Of a stretch of DNA of 64,000 nt, positions 21,644 through 33,823 are shown one piece after another. Location of the stretch: the NCBI GenBank assembly GCA_029339195.1, contig JAPTJF010000071.1, positions 119,888 through 183,887 on the forward strand, in the 5' to 3' direction. Position 1 is the stretch's first letter. Each line of letters opens with the position of its first letter. The position numbers and the translations under genes are program-made. The notes under the pieces are model-generated. The model was not told where the DNA came from and did no database searches. It saw nothing but the letters and a program-made list of their open reading frames with translations. Source of the stretch: Micractinium sp. NFX-FRZ (Eukaryota; Chlorophyta; Trebouxiophyceae; Chlorellales; Chlorellaceae).

Positions 21644-21990
21644 AGAAGAGGAAAAGCAAGAACAGAGCAGAGCGGAGCTAAGTGGGGAGCGGAAAGCGCC
21701 GACTGTTCGAGCGGTGAAGAGAAGTGAATGCAAGCCCGGGGGCAAGAGGTGTGTCTAGCAGCCTCCCCAGACAGCACCCGCACCGCAAGTTGCGCAGCGG
21801 TGCGGCTCTAGCTGCGCATCTGTAGAAGTACCTACCTCCCAACAACTCGGCATTAGATGCTGCGATTCACATGAATGCGTTTGCCACGCAGCGAATGCAC
21901 CCACGGGTGCACCCAGAACACGGTTCCCCACTGTTTTGAATGCCTGCTTGCGTCGCTGTGGCTGTTGCCCCTTGTACACACAGAGACCTT

Positions 21991-21995
21991 TGTAA
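21991..21995 (+). terminator. TGTAA polyadenylation motif of CYP55-2
   Basis: TGTAA about 350 bases after the CYP55-2 stop. Confidence 0.4.
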
Positions 21996-22043
21996 TGCGT
22001 TGCTTGTGAGGAAGCAATGCAGGCAGCTCATGCGGTGTGAGAC

Positions 22044-22048
22044 TTACA
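22044..22048 (-). terminator. TGTAA polyadenylation motif of the ViaA-like gene
   Basis: TTACA on the plus strand, that is TGTAA on the minus strand, about 330 bases beyond the minus-strand stop. Confidence 0.35.
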
Positions 22049-22380
22049 ACACAGTGATAGCCAACAGGGAACACAGCGGTGGAAATGCTACAGGGTGTGG
22101 TGAGGGACAAAACTGGACGGTGCCAGCAGGGGGCAGCAGCCGTCATATCAACATCCACATGCGGTGTTGCAGGGCATTGTGCGCGCATTCGTTTCTCATC
22201 ATGCGTGCTTGGCAATTGCGCTGCCCGCCAGGCAGGTGGGCACACTGCTGGTGGCACGGCGCAGGCCTGCCGACGCAGCACGACAGCCAGCCCGTGCTGG
22301 CCGTGCAGCCTGCCACGTTATCCGCTGTGCTTGCTTGCTGTGGCGTGCACACCAGGCAAAGCTCAGCAATCCAGGCAGCC

Positions 22381-25300
22381 TCAATCGAAGGAGGAGGCAT
22401 CCTTGCTGGGCATGCGCAGCGCCTTGGCGGGCAGCTTCTTCTCGCCTCGCTGGCTGCTGCGCCGCCGCTTGATCTCGGCCTGTCGGGCAGGGGCAGGGGA
22501 GCGCGAGGGAGGGAGGAGGTGGTGAGGCACAGGGGAGGTTGTCTGGGTGGGAAGCAAAGGGCACAGAGGGTGGCGGAGGCAGCAGCAACAGCGTGATCTC
22601 GGCCTGGCGGGAGCACGAGAGGTGGCAGGGCAGGAACGAAGAAGTGGGTGGGGCACAGGCCAAGCGGAGGCTTGGCGGAGGCCGACCCACCTACACCAAA
22701 GCTAACACTCCACACACACTCCACACACACACTCGCACTGAGGCGCTCACAGGCACCCACCCCACACAGGCGGGCACCTCACCTGCCGCATCTTCTCCAG
22801 GCGCAGGCCCGCCTCGCGCCGCGCCGCGTTGCCCATGGCGTCGTCCCAGTCAAACTGCATGCTGCGGTCCGCCTGCACCCCCGACCAGCTCTCAAACTCG
22901 TGCACCAGCACCTGCCGGGGGGCGGGGAGGAGGAGGAATGGGACAGCATATCAGCTGATGCATCGCTGGGAGCGGCAACGGGGCAAAGGAGGGGTGCGGG
23001 CGCGCGCTTGCCCAGCACCGCCGCAGCTGCCACCTCAGCACCGGTGCCACCTCAGCAGCACAGCAGTTGTCAGCATTCTCGTTCTTGCCACACCTTCCTT
23101 AGCGTGCTGCTGCCTGCGCTGCCACTTCAGAGCACACACCACCGCCACCTCAGCACCACAGCGCCACCTCGGCTCCGCAGCGCACCTCGTTCTTGCCGCT
23201 GGGCAGCGTGTGGCTGCACAGGCTGCGAAGCACCGCTGGGTCGGCACGCTTCTTCTCCGGGCTCCCCACAATCAGGCCGTGCACGCGCAGCCTGCGGGGC
23301 GGGGCGCCAAGAGAGGCAGCAGGGTGAGAGGCAGCGACCCCGGCTGGCAGGCGGGCCCCGCACCAAGCCGTCCGTTGGTGACCCCATGCATGCCCAAACC
23401 CTCCTCTCCCCCACGCACAACTCCAATGCCCCCGCAGCTTTTCGAACAACACGTGGGCACGCTATGCTCCCCTGCCATCCATGTGCTTGTTCACCCAACA
23501 CGTGGGGCTGCCTACTGCTCCCCCTGCCAACCGAGGTGCGCCGCCTCACCCCAGCTTGTCCTTGGCCCCCGCCAGCTTGCGCATGATGTCGGGGCCTGGC
23601 TGCCGCAGCTCGCCATCCGACACCTGCAACCCAGGAGTGAGTCGAGACATCATTATCTCAGGGGTCCAGGTAAGAGGATAGGTGGCCGAAAGGGGGCGCA
23701 GCGCGGCAGGCGGACACGAGGGTGTAGGCGCAGCGCGCGGGGCACGCCCACAAAAGCCAGCCCCACCACCGCCTCTGCCTAGCCACGCACCCCCAGCTGC
23801 CGCACTGCACAGCCTCCTGCTGCTCCCCTGAGCTGCACGCGCTCGCTGAGATGGCACCCCCCCACCCTACCCCCCTCCCGGCCAGCAGGGTACCCCTGCT
23901 GGCCCCGCTACCCTGCAACCCCACCACCCATCTACTGCCTGCTACCCATCCCCCTCGTGTTGAATGCCCATTACCAAGCCGTGTGCCCCCCTCACCTGCA
24001 CAACGTCACTGTTGGCTCAGCTCACTGCACACTGCTGTCCATCCAACGCCACCCACCACCCCGCACCCTGTCGGCAAATGCCCACTCCCAAGCCGTGTGC
24101 CCAAAGATAGTAAAAAACAGCCATACATTCATTTTACTAAACAACAGCGCCCCTCCCCCTCACCAGAAGGATGTCGCTGTTGGCCCACTTGGCGTCCGTC
24201 AGCCGGTCCATGCACTTTTGCACGGGGGCGTTGAAGTCTGTGCGGCGGGGGCATGGGATGGAGCAGGGGGTGGACGTCAGAACCTCTTACCCTTTGCAAG
24301 CACGGTGTTCTGCACAGGAGGAACTGGTGAAGCAACCCCATCAACGCTTCATGCATTGCTGCCCATTTGTGTAGTTGATGCGCGTCCACGTGGCCTGCGC
24401 TCACCCGACCCCCCTTTGAACACCTTTGCCAGGAGCTAGCAGGCATGCAGGATTTACCCAACATGGGGTTAGGTGGGTGACGTGGCATGTGTTGCAGCGA
24501 GCTCACCCGACCCCCCGTTGAACACCTTCTCCAGGAACTCGAGCAGGTTGTTCACGCTCTTCAGGTCCAGGTTCAGCTCCAGCTCACGCACCTGGGCACG
24601 CAAGGGGTGTAAGAAACAAGGGTATTGACAAGGGTGCTACATGGCATAGGGCCATTGACGCGACATCAAGCGTGATCCGTGTTCAGCTCCAGCTCACAAA
24701 CCTGGGCAAGGAAACACGGGCCCCCACACCTCGTGCAGCCCAACACATGCATACACGAAGCAGCTGCCCCCACCCGCACCTCGTGCAGCCCGGCAAACGC
24801 ATACACGAAGCAGCTGCGCTCCTGCGCCTTGGCGGCGCGCATGCACTCCAGGGCCAGCGCTTTGGCCACCACCTCACGTGGTCCGCGCATGGAGCCTGCA
24901 CCCAGGGAGGGAGGGTACATTGGCACGAGGGGGTTGCAAGGCACGCCACGGCATGGACAGCACGGAGCACATGCAACGCACAGAAGAATGAAATGTATCA
25001 CACGGGTGAGGTGAACACGGGCCACGCACCCGAGGTGTCCACGCACAGCAGGATGGGGCCGCGGTCGGCGGTGGGGCGGATCTCGCGGCGATCGGGGTGG
25101 ATCTGCTTGGGGCCAATGGGGGGCAGGGAGGGGGAGGAGGGACATAACCAGCAGAGGTCAGTCGGTCAGTCAGTAAGGGACCATGCAGCAGATGCAGGCA
25201 CAAGATGACGGCGCTCACGGGTGCGCCAACATCAGCAGACACACCGACCTGCGTGGGGAACTCGCCCCATCCGTCGCGCTCATACGTGGCCAGCCCCTTC

Positions 25301-28300
25301 TCCGCCATCTTTGCGTAGAAGAAGAGCTTGGCCTGGCGCACGGTGCGGCCGCGCGCCAGGAGCGCGGCCTGCGTGAGCAGGGCAGGTGGGGCCCACAAGG
25401 GCGGGGGCTCCGGCGCATGAAGGGCTATAGGGGTGAGATCGGAGACGGGGCGAGGCGAGGGGCAGCAAGGCAGGGCGTGATCTGTCATCCCAACATCAGA
25501 AGCACACATCCTTGTTAGTCTGGCCACCTCGTGCCTGTGAGGTCAGCAGGCACAGCAGGCGGCTGAGGTCAACTGGATGGTTGAGACCCATTGTCACCAA
25601 ACAATGCAACACCCTGCAATGCAACACTGCCTGCGGTACCAGCTGCTGAGCAGCGGCCCCACCTCTGAGGGCAGCAGGCGGCTGAGGTCGTCTGAGCGCG
25701 TGAGCCCCCTTGTCTCCTGAGCCTCCAGCGTCGTGCGCAGCAGGCCCGGCCGCCCCCGCATGTCCAGATGCTGCACCGGCGCGCGGCGCAGCGGGCCCCA
25801 GCCGCCGCCCCTGCGCCAGAGCGGGGGTGCGGGACACGGGGGTAAGCAGAGAGGGGCGTGCGTGAGACAGTGCAAAAGGGAGCCCAGGCCCAGAGCGCGA
25901 GCGAGCGTGTGCAGCAGGCCTTCCGCCAAGCCAGAAGCACCAGCCAGGCCTGTGATCGGCTGTCGGTCATGCCACGAGGCAAGAGAGAACGGATGTCAAA
26001 ACGTCACCTGCCCCCGCTACCCGCCCAGCACCATGCAACACTACACCGCCCTGGGTAAGCCCCGGCACCTGCCCAGCGAGCGCACAATGCAACACTGCAC
26101 CGCCCTGGGTGCGCCCCCGCTACCCGCCCAGCGAGCGCACAATGCAACATTACACCGCCCTGGGTGCGCCCCAGTAGCTGCCCAGCGAGCGCACAATGCA
26201 ACACTACACCACCCCAGTACCTGCCCAGCGAGCGCACCATGCAACACTACACCGCCCTGGGTAAGCCCCGGCACCTGCCCAGCGAGCGCACAATGCAACA
26301 CTACACCGCCCTGGGTGCGCCCCAGTACCTGCCCAGCGAGCGCACAAGGTCCCGCAGCTCCTTCAAATCCTCCAGCTTCTCACGCATCTTGTCCATCTCA
26401 GCCCAGCCCTGCAAAGGTTGCTTGTTGAAACACACATGGGAGGCAGCAGGTGAGCGCACACTGCACGTGCTGTGTACTGAGCGTGCCGCGGTGTGGGCTA
26501 AGCTTACGCGTCGTGTCCATCTGGGCCCAATCCCTCGGGTCTCAAACAGACAGGGAACGGCGCACGGGTGCGTCACACTGAAGGGGGCACTCGATCATCT
26601 GGCTTGCCGTGGCCGACTGAGCAACTGCACGCCAAATGTGTTACACCAGGCAAGCAGTGTGCGGGCAGGGCAGCCTCACCTTGCGGTTCCAAATGTTGCC
26701 CGTCAGGTCAAAGGCGCCGCCGCGCGCACCACCCAGCAGCGACTCCAGGCCCTGCAGCGGCGGGCAGCGGCAAAGGAGCGCACGACGGTGGTGAGCGCGC
26801 AGCGGCGGCAGCGAGCGTGCATTGGAAGCAGCGACTGGGCAGCGGCAGTGGGGGCACACATAGGGGCGGGCGGCCCCGGCAGCAAGCAGCACAGAGGCAC
26901 CCCCGCACAAGCAACAACGCCGGTCAGCTACTGCAGGACGCACATCAAAGGCGCGCCCCGCCTTGCTCAGCGTGTCAATCGGCTTCTGCCACTGCTGCAC
27001 CAGCGCAGACACAAGTGCCTCGGCTGCAGGCAGGCGGGAGAGCAGGCGGGGCAGGCGGGTGAGTAGCGATTCCAGGAGACTAGGGCAGCACCAGAGGCGG
27101 ACAGGCAAGGGCTGCTGCCCTCCCGGACCCTTGATGCACGCAGCATGCTGGGCATGCTGCCCTCTGCTGAGGCCCTGCCGGCTGTGCTCCAGCCTCTGCC
27201 CACGCTGCACGCCGTCGCCCCCGCCTGCCTGCCTGCCCGCCTGCCCTCCCAGCTGCCTGCCGGCGCACCCGTCTGCCGCTCAAAGCTCCAGCTGGCACGC
27301 TCCTCCGCCGCCTCATCTTCCTCATCGGTGGATTGCTGGGACGCGGTGGCCTGCTGCGCCGCCAGCTGCGCCTGCTGCGCTGCCGCTGCCTGGTTGGCGC
27401 TGCGTGCGAGCTCTGCAGAGGGGGTTGGTGGTGAAGAGGCAAGAAGGCAGGTGAGGAGAGAGACGACGGCAGGCACGACGGCAGAGGATGCAGCGTGCCT
27501 GCTGCCGGTTGAGGTGTACGGGCAGCAACTTCAAGGCAGCCGGCCCTGGCCTGCATGGTCCCAGCATTCAACCATGGCCTGCACGCATGCTAGCCACGCT
27601 GCCTCATGACCTCATCCACCCGCCATCCACCCGCCTTCCTTCACCACCGCACCAAGCCCCCACACTTGGGCCCGACCACACACACACCTAAACGTCACGT
27701 CTCACAATACAACCCGCTCCTCCCCTTCGCCCCACTTTGCCCGGCCCCAGCCTAGCAGCCGTCTTGTCCGCCTTGCCCAGCACCCCATCTCTAAACCAAG
27801 AACAGCTACCCTGTGTGCGCCCCCGCTCACCTCCCCGCCGCTTCACCTCCTCCGCCATCAGCTCGGCAGCCGTCTTGTACACCTGACCAGACGCATCCAC
27901 CTCCCGCTCCTCCACGTCCACCTCGCCAATTACTGCAGCAGGGCAAGGGCAAGGAGCGGGTGGCAGGGGCCCAGGGTGTCGTGCCAGCCAGCGGGGCAGG
28001 GCAGGGCAGCAGGCGGGCAGGCGGACATGGCGTCGTGCTGCAGCTCCAAACACTCTTCAAGGTGCAGGGGGAGGCTGTGGAATGCCGTGCTGTGGGGGCG
28101 GCAAGCGGGGGAGACTCGCAGAGGTCACACCGGCTGCAGCCGGTGGTACAGAATTCGACCAGCAAAACAACAGCTGTTGTACCGCAACAATCCCAGCTGC
28201 CGCTGGAGCTGCCCAGGAGCCGCCAAATGCAACAGAGGCAAGCAAAGTGCCCAGGTGCCTCCCCCCCCCCCCGGTCATCTGCACACCAGCTGCTGGCCAC

Positions 28301-29544
28301 GACACATGACTGAGAAAGGCAGCAACGTGTTGGGATGGGGCACGCCGCACCCGAAGTGTGGTACTTGCACAACAAAACCAGCTGCTGCCAGAGCTCCCCT
28401 GGGTGCACCGCCAAGTGCACCAGAAGCAGGTGCAAGTGCTCATTCACCCGCAGTGCACCAGAAGCAAGTGCTCATTGACCCACCCGTCTTGTGGTACTTG
28501 CACACCAGCTCCAGCACGCTCCTCAGCAGCGCATCCAGCAGGGCGGGGTACTTCTGGGCAAAGCGGGCCACGCCTGCACAGCACGGAGCAGCACAGCATA
28601 CATAGCGTGATGCGGGGGAGGCAGCGCAAGCGCTTTTGGACACAGCAGGCATGGCGTAAAAGCGAGCGTGGCCCCCACCCCCCGTGCTGCCACAACCCGG
28701 ACCACGCACTCCTCCTCCTCCCTCTCCTCCCCTATTTCAAGCACACCCATGGTGGAGAAGGAGCGGACAAGCACCGAGCGCAGCGGCTCCTCGGGCCAGC
28801 GCAGCGCCTCCACGCCCTGTCCCGCCACAAACGAGTCCCGCTCGTCGATCAGCTGCTGGATGGTGGCATCGTCCAGCACCAGGCCACGCTCCAGGGCAGC
28901 CTGCGCTTGCGGCGGGGAGAAGACGGGGGCACATGAAGAGTGGCTGAGTGGAGAGGAGTTTTGCTTGCTAAATCCAGCTGTGGGGTGGGGCGCCATGCAG
29001 CAACAGGATTACAGTCCAGCGCAGCCTGCAGAGATAGTGGGCTTGAAGAAATTACACATCTGAAAAAATCCACTTCTGAGCCGGGCCAGGGCAGGGGCCA
29101 GGCAGGCGGATCGCAGCTCTGGACACGGCTCGGCAACCTGCACCCCCACGCCCCCCTTGGGCACCCGCCTACCTTCCACATCAGCAGGCCACGCGCGCTC
29201 TCCTGCAGCGCCACGTTTGAGTCTCCCCCCGTGATCTTGGACTTGATGTGCGCCAGGCGCAGCAGCCAGGGCAGGTGGACGGGCGCCACGTCACCAACCT
29301 CCCCCAGCTTGTGCAGCAGCGCGGTGTGCCCGCCCTCGGCGGTCGGCCGCGCCGCGGGGGGCGCCGCCGCTGCTGCGGATGCGGTGGCTATGGACAGCCG
29401 CTGCTGCTGACGTGAGCGCCGCTGCGAGGGGTGCCGCGTGGACGGGCGGGGCAGTGCGGCGAGACGGGCTGGCAGGGGGGCACCGGCGGTGGCGGCGGCG
29501 CCTGCCGCCGCCGCTCGCGCTGGTGCGTGGTGTAGCGCTGCCAT
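22381..29544 (-). CDS. ViaA-like von Willebrand factor A domain protein, predicted plastid
   Basis: The gene runs leftward from ATG at 29544 to TGA at 22381-22383. The first exon (29544-29173) encodes an Ala/Arg/Ser-rich N-terminus like a chloroplast transit peptide, then a helical region (LLHKLGEVGDVAPVHLPWLL). Middle exons give long helices, for example EVKRRGG, QQATASQQSTDEEDE, LVQQWQKPIDTLSKAG, WAEMDKMREKLEDLKELRDL and SDDLSRLLPSE. The C-terminal vWA domain has PILLCVDTSGSMRGPREV with the MIDAS DxSxS, then SDILLVSDGE. This order and the motifs match bacterial ViaA (YieM), partner of the MoxR-type AAA+ ATPase RavA. In bacteria the pair acts as a chaperone-like system on membrane respiratory or Fe-S enzymes. 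A plastid role with a MoxR partner is inference; no ATPase is in this window. Not every exon border was resolved. Confidence 0.82.
24395..24780 (-). repeat. Ghost copies of vWA-domain exons in the ViaA-like gene
   Basis: Three short duplicates flank true exons. Near 24405-24435 is a copy of the exon segment around 24510-24535 (EKVFNGG region). Near 24670-24705 is a copy of the segment at 24563-24600 (VRELELNL). Near 24725-24765 is a copy of the CFVYAFAGLHE segment at 24776-24815. Each keeps a splice-site neighbourhood and then diverges. Confidence 0.65.
26017..26345. repeat. 54-base minisatellite built on an exon end and its splice donor
   Basis: The core GCCCAGCGAGCGCAC recurs at 26071, 26126, 26180, 26223, 26277 and 26331, with spacing 55, 54, 43, 54 and 54. 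The last copy is the true ViaA-like exon end (minus strand LVRSLG, then donor GTACTG). The other five lie in the intron, so the donor is repeated several times. Confidence 0.9.
28355..28485 (-). repeat. Ghost copies of the CKYHKT exon in the ViaA-like gene
   Basis: The exon near 28488-28573 ends in LVCKYHKT. Downstream intron sequence repeats the GTGGTACTTGCAC block near 28359 and a tandem CACCAGAAGCA..GTGCTCATT block near 28415-28475. Confidence 0.6.
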
Positions 29545-30303
29545 CTGTGTCTGCAAACCGCCTGCGGGTGGAGTTGGAGCAGTGTGCAGAGTCAAGGCGT
29601 GCAGGACCAGCTGGGCTGGCGGGTGTATCGTGTCGGTGCCTGGCAGCCTGCAGCCGGCCTTGCGAAGTGCGGAGACGCAACCACATGATTTATATAAACA
29701 ACATAAAGTGTCGAAACCCGCCGCAGCTCGCCAAACCCTGCAGGCGCGCACCTAGAGGTGGTGGTGTTTGTGTGCCGAGGCTTCAGGAGCCCCCGCTGCG
29801 CCCACAAACTATTTAAGCTTCGTGGATGCCGGTGGTGTGCAAGACAATGCGATTTGCGTTGCAAGTTGGCACTGGATGCGGTGGATGCGGTGCGCCGAGG
29901 TGGCGCCACCTAGGCGTTCCCTCAAATGCGAAACAAGCGCGCAAGCCATCCGTCGAGAGACTGAGCACCCTTTCCAGCAACCTCAGCGCAGGTAGCAACC
30001 AGGCAGCTTTCTGTGCTGGTGAGCTGCCGTGCATGGCGGCGCGCGCCTCTCTGAGTGGCTGCCGGCATGAGGAAGAGAAGGGGATGGTGTCGAGAGGCAG
30101 CCTCGCCGCGGCGCCGCAGGCACATGCATGCTGCTGTCAATGGCGGCGGTGGCGGCGGACGCTGCCCACCTGCCGCCTCGCCTGCTCAGCTTACAACCTT
30201 GCTTCCTTCCCTCTCCTGCTGCTTACCCAACACGTGCAGAAGGACGTAGCCAGTTGGTGTTTTCACTGCAGAAGCGGCAAGCAGCAGCGGGCAGCGGGCA
30301 GCC
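29545..30303. other. Divergent promoter region, ViaA-like / RPF1
   Basis: About 760 bases between two genes transcribed away from each other. It holds a TATA-like element near 29690 and no recognisable gene. Confidence 0.55.
29689..29698 (-). promoter_or_regulatory. TATA-like box upstream of the ViaA-like gene
   Basis: TTTATATAAA, unusual in this GC-rich sequence, lies 145 bases upstream of the ViaA-like ATG. The motif is palindromic, so direction is not certain. Confidence 0.35.
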
Positions 30304-33300
30304 ATGCGGCAGTCGGGCAAACGGCGGCGGGACGACGATGACGACGGGCCAGGACCGTCGGGGGGCGCCGAGGAGCCAAAGCGCACCATCGGCCAGCAAA
30401 CAGCGCACATCAAGAACAAAATCGTGCGTCCAGAACCAGGGATGCACAGTGCCCGCAGTGCATGCGAATCCAAAGCCAGCGCTGCCCTTGCTTGATGCAG
30501 GTGTACGCACTGCCACCTGCACACACTCTTACCCATCCCTTGCCCTGGATTTCTCCCCTGTCCCCCCCCTGCCTTGCTCCTGCAGGTGCGCAGCGAAAAA
30601 TATGCGAAGCTGCGGCACGAGAAGAACAAGCTGAAGAAGAAGGAGCGGGCGCAGAGGGACAAGGAGATTGAGCGGGCGGAGGGGCTGGGGGTGGAGCCGC
30701 CGCCGAAGCCGGTGCCAAAGGTGCGTGGCGGTGCCTACATGCACTGAATCAAGTCCACATTGGGTTTTGGAAACCGGGTGGGTGAAGGGCTGGGGATGGA
30801 GGCGCCGCCAGCAGTGGCGCCATAGTGTGTGCGGTTGCCTGGCGGCAGTTCAGATCTGAGCGCTAGCATGTTGTCGTAGGAGAGCATTGGGCAACAATGT
30901 CAGCGTCACTGTGTGGAGTGCAGCAAGCGGCCCAGGGGAGCAACGCCCAGGGGCGGCAGCGGAGGAGGGTGCATCTGCCATAGTCGGGTTGTGTGCCGGA
31001 ATCGTGCAGGAATGCCGCTGTTGTGGGCATGCCCGCCAGCATCCCAAGTGCCAACACCGACCTGACCCAGCCATCTCACCCTCCACCCTGCCCTGCCTTT
31101 CGGCTTGCCTCGCATCCACCACACGCCACACGCAAACTCACCGCTTGCACCACTTATCGTGCTGCCGCCACCGCAGACGATTGAGAACACTCGGGAGAAG
31201 GATGAGACGATGGTGCAGCCGGACGACGCTGAGGTGGCGGCAGGTGGGCGCCAAATTGGCACAGCTTTTTCTGAATGTATTGAGTTCATTCAAGGCTTAT
31301 GGCTGGCTTGGGGGTGCTGATCCAAACAGAGAAGGGCTGGCACCCCTGGTCAAATCTTGTTGACCTTGCCAGGCGGGGAGCTGGATGCTGGGGGCCTGGA
31401 TGGTGGGAAGCGCCAGGCTGGCACAGCTTGCAAGCTTGCGGGTTGGGGGTGCACACCGGCACGTTCCCGCACCCTCCATGCCTCTGACACTTTCCCTTGC
31501 ACGCATCCCCTCTCTCACACACACAGATGAGGACCAGGACGAGTTTGCGGAGCACTTCCGGCGCGTGCGCCCCCCCAACGTGCTCATCACCACAAACTAC
31601 AAGGTCACCGGTACCATGTACCGCTTCATCTCGGAGCTGCTGGAGGTACGAACGGGGGTGCATTCTCATGCACTGCCCGCTTTTGTTCACTGACCGTAGT
31701 TGTCTTTGGTTGGTTGTGGTGCGATAAGGAGCAAGGAAAAGCAACACTCGGTTCAGCCACCTCTCGCACCGGCCTCTGCGCTTGCCACGTCCGCTGCCGC
31801 CCGCCGACCCGCCCGCCCGCCTGACCCTGCGCCTCGCTCCCTCCCCGTCTTCTGACGACCACAGGTGCTGCCGTGCGCGACGTACTACAAGCGGCAGGGC
31901 TACCCGCTCAAGAAGATTGTGGAGTATGCCAAGAACAGGGAGTTCACAGACCTTATGGTGAGCTGGCGGCGGGTGCTGAGCTGGCGCGTGCTGAGCTGGC
32001 ACAGGGCGTTGCTGGGTGCTGGGTGGCGGCAGGTGTCAAGGCGATTGCGCCAAGAAAAGCGGCTTCCGCAGCGTCATGGTCAGCTGAGGTGGTGATGCGT
32101 AGAGGGTGCGGGTGCTGAGCTGGCGGATGTCGGGCTGGGTGGCAGGGGTTGTGTGAGGAGGACAAAGAAAGCCTCCTCCCGTCACCTCCCACCCACCCAA
32201 CCAGCTCTGAACACCACCTGCTTCCCGCTCCCTCACCCCCTGCCAGGTGTTCAACGAGGACCGCAAGAAGGTCAACGGCCTGCTGCTGGTGCACCTGCCC
32301 GACGGCCCCACCGCGCGCTTCCGCCTCTCCAACCTGGTGCTGTCGCAGGACATCAAGGTGAGGGGTGCAGGAAGTGGGGGATGGGGTGCCGTGAGGTTTA
32401 GGGTGCGGGGGTGGTCAGGCGTCTGTTGGGGGCTAGCAGGGCAGCAAGGCGGGGTTCGCCGGCTGGTTGCGTTGCACACCTGCATCCTGTGCTCCGCAGC
32501 CGCATGCGCCGGTCCACCCACGTCCCCGCAGGACGCCCGCGTGCCTCCAGCCCCCGCCGAACACATTGCTGACCTCTGCCCACGTCGTCCCGCCCTGCCC
32601 TGTGTTCCTCTTTCTACCGCAGAACCACGCGCGGGCATCCAGCCACCGGCCCGAGCTGGTGCTGAACAATTTCGACACGCGGCTGGGCCACCGCGTGGGC
32701 CGCATGTTTGCCTCGCTGTTCCACCAGGACCCCACCTTCAAGGGGCGGCGGGTGAGCGCCTGCCTGCCGTTGCTGTATGCGCTGCCTCTGAGACAGTCCT
32801 CCCCATGACGGATTGCGCACCATCTCCGTCCCACCGCTCTGCCCCGCCCTCCCTGCCTCCCCGCCACTCTGCTCGCCTGCGCCCCCACCCAATCTCGCCC
32901 TACCGACACTGCTTGCACAGCTGGTGATCTCTCACGGCGAGCGTCACCTCACTGTACAAATTCTGGCCCGCTGCTTGCTGCTTGCCCTGTTCCCTGGCCT
33001 CTCCCACCAAAAGGCACCCTACACTATCCTGCCGCCGCCGTTTCACCCCTTGACTGTGCCTTGCCGCGCCCCACCCCCCCGTTTTTGCTTGCCAGGTGGT
33101 CACCTTCCACAACCAGCGCGACTTCATCTTCTTCCGCCACCACCGCTACATCTTTGAGGAGCGGCAGCAGAAGGAGAAGGGGAAGAAGGAGAAGACGACC
33201 ATGGTCAAGGCGCGGCTGCAGGTGGGTGCTGGGTGCTGGGTGGCCCCCCCTGCTGGGTGGGTTGGGCGCTGTATGTGGGTGCTGGGGCAGCAGAAGGAGA

Positions 33301-33823
33301 TGGGGCAGAGGGATAAGAGGGTGACGGTCCAGGGTGCGGCTGCAGGTGGGTGCTGGGTGCTGGGTGTGTGCGGGTGCAGGGTGTGGGTGCTGAGGCAGAA
33401 GGCGAAGGGGGAAGAGGGAGACGTCAACGGTGGTCCAGGCGCGGTTGCGATTGGGTGCTGGGTGCTGTCGTTGTTGTGTGGGTGCTGGCTGCCAGCTGGC
33501 TTCTGGGTGCTGCCGTCGTGGGCATGTGCTGCGTGGTTTTGGTGCTGGTGGGTGCTCCAATCGCATGCAGGATCATGCTGCGCATGCCACTAGGCAGAGC
33601 TCTGCACCCCAAGGCTTTCTTCGCATATCGCCCTCCTGTTGGGTGCTGACCTGCCCCTGCTTGCCTCCTCCCCTCGCCTCCTCCCCTGCCGCAGGAGATT
33701 GGGCCGCGGTTCACACTCAAGCTGCAGAGCCTGCAGAAGGGCACATTTGACAGCAAGGGCGGCGAGTTTGAGTGGCTGGCCAAGCCGGACCAGGACACCA
33801 GCCGCCGCAAGTTCCAGCTTTGA
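30304..33823 (+). CDS. RPF1: Ribosome production factor 1 (Brix-domain protein)
   Basis: Nine exons: 30304-30423, 30586-30720, 31177-31243, 31527-31645, 31865-31957, 32247-32357, 32623-32751, 33096-33221 and 33695-33823. They give 342 residues, close to the 349 I recall for human RPF1. The N-terminus is charged and nuclear-like ([10 protein letters not shown]), followed by a basic helix ([18 protein letters not shown]). The Brix domain follows: [79 protein letters not shown] and [19 protein letters not shown]1 acts in the nucleolus in maturation of the large ribosomal subunit (5.8S/25S precursor processing). The start is the first ATG in frame. Several introns near true exons hold degenerate copies of the exon end. 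Confidence 0.95.
33160..33470 (+). repeat. Tandem copies of the RPF1 exon 8 end
   Basis: The exon 8 end (CGGCTGCAG then GTGGGTGCTGGGTGCTGGG, preceded by a CAGAAGGAGAAGGGG run) recurs in the following intron at about 33285-33366 and 33393-33470. The first intronic copy keeps the donor; the second has lost its CAG/GT. Confidence 0.75.

Larger units (their letters stand above)
21644..22380. other. Convergent intergenic region, CYP55-2 / ViaA-like
   Basis: The 3' flanks of two converging genes. Candidate poly(A) motifs on opposite strands lie about 50 bases apart near 22000. No further gene is seen. Confidence 0.55.
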
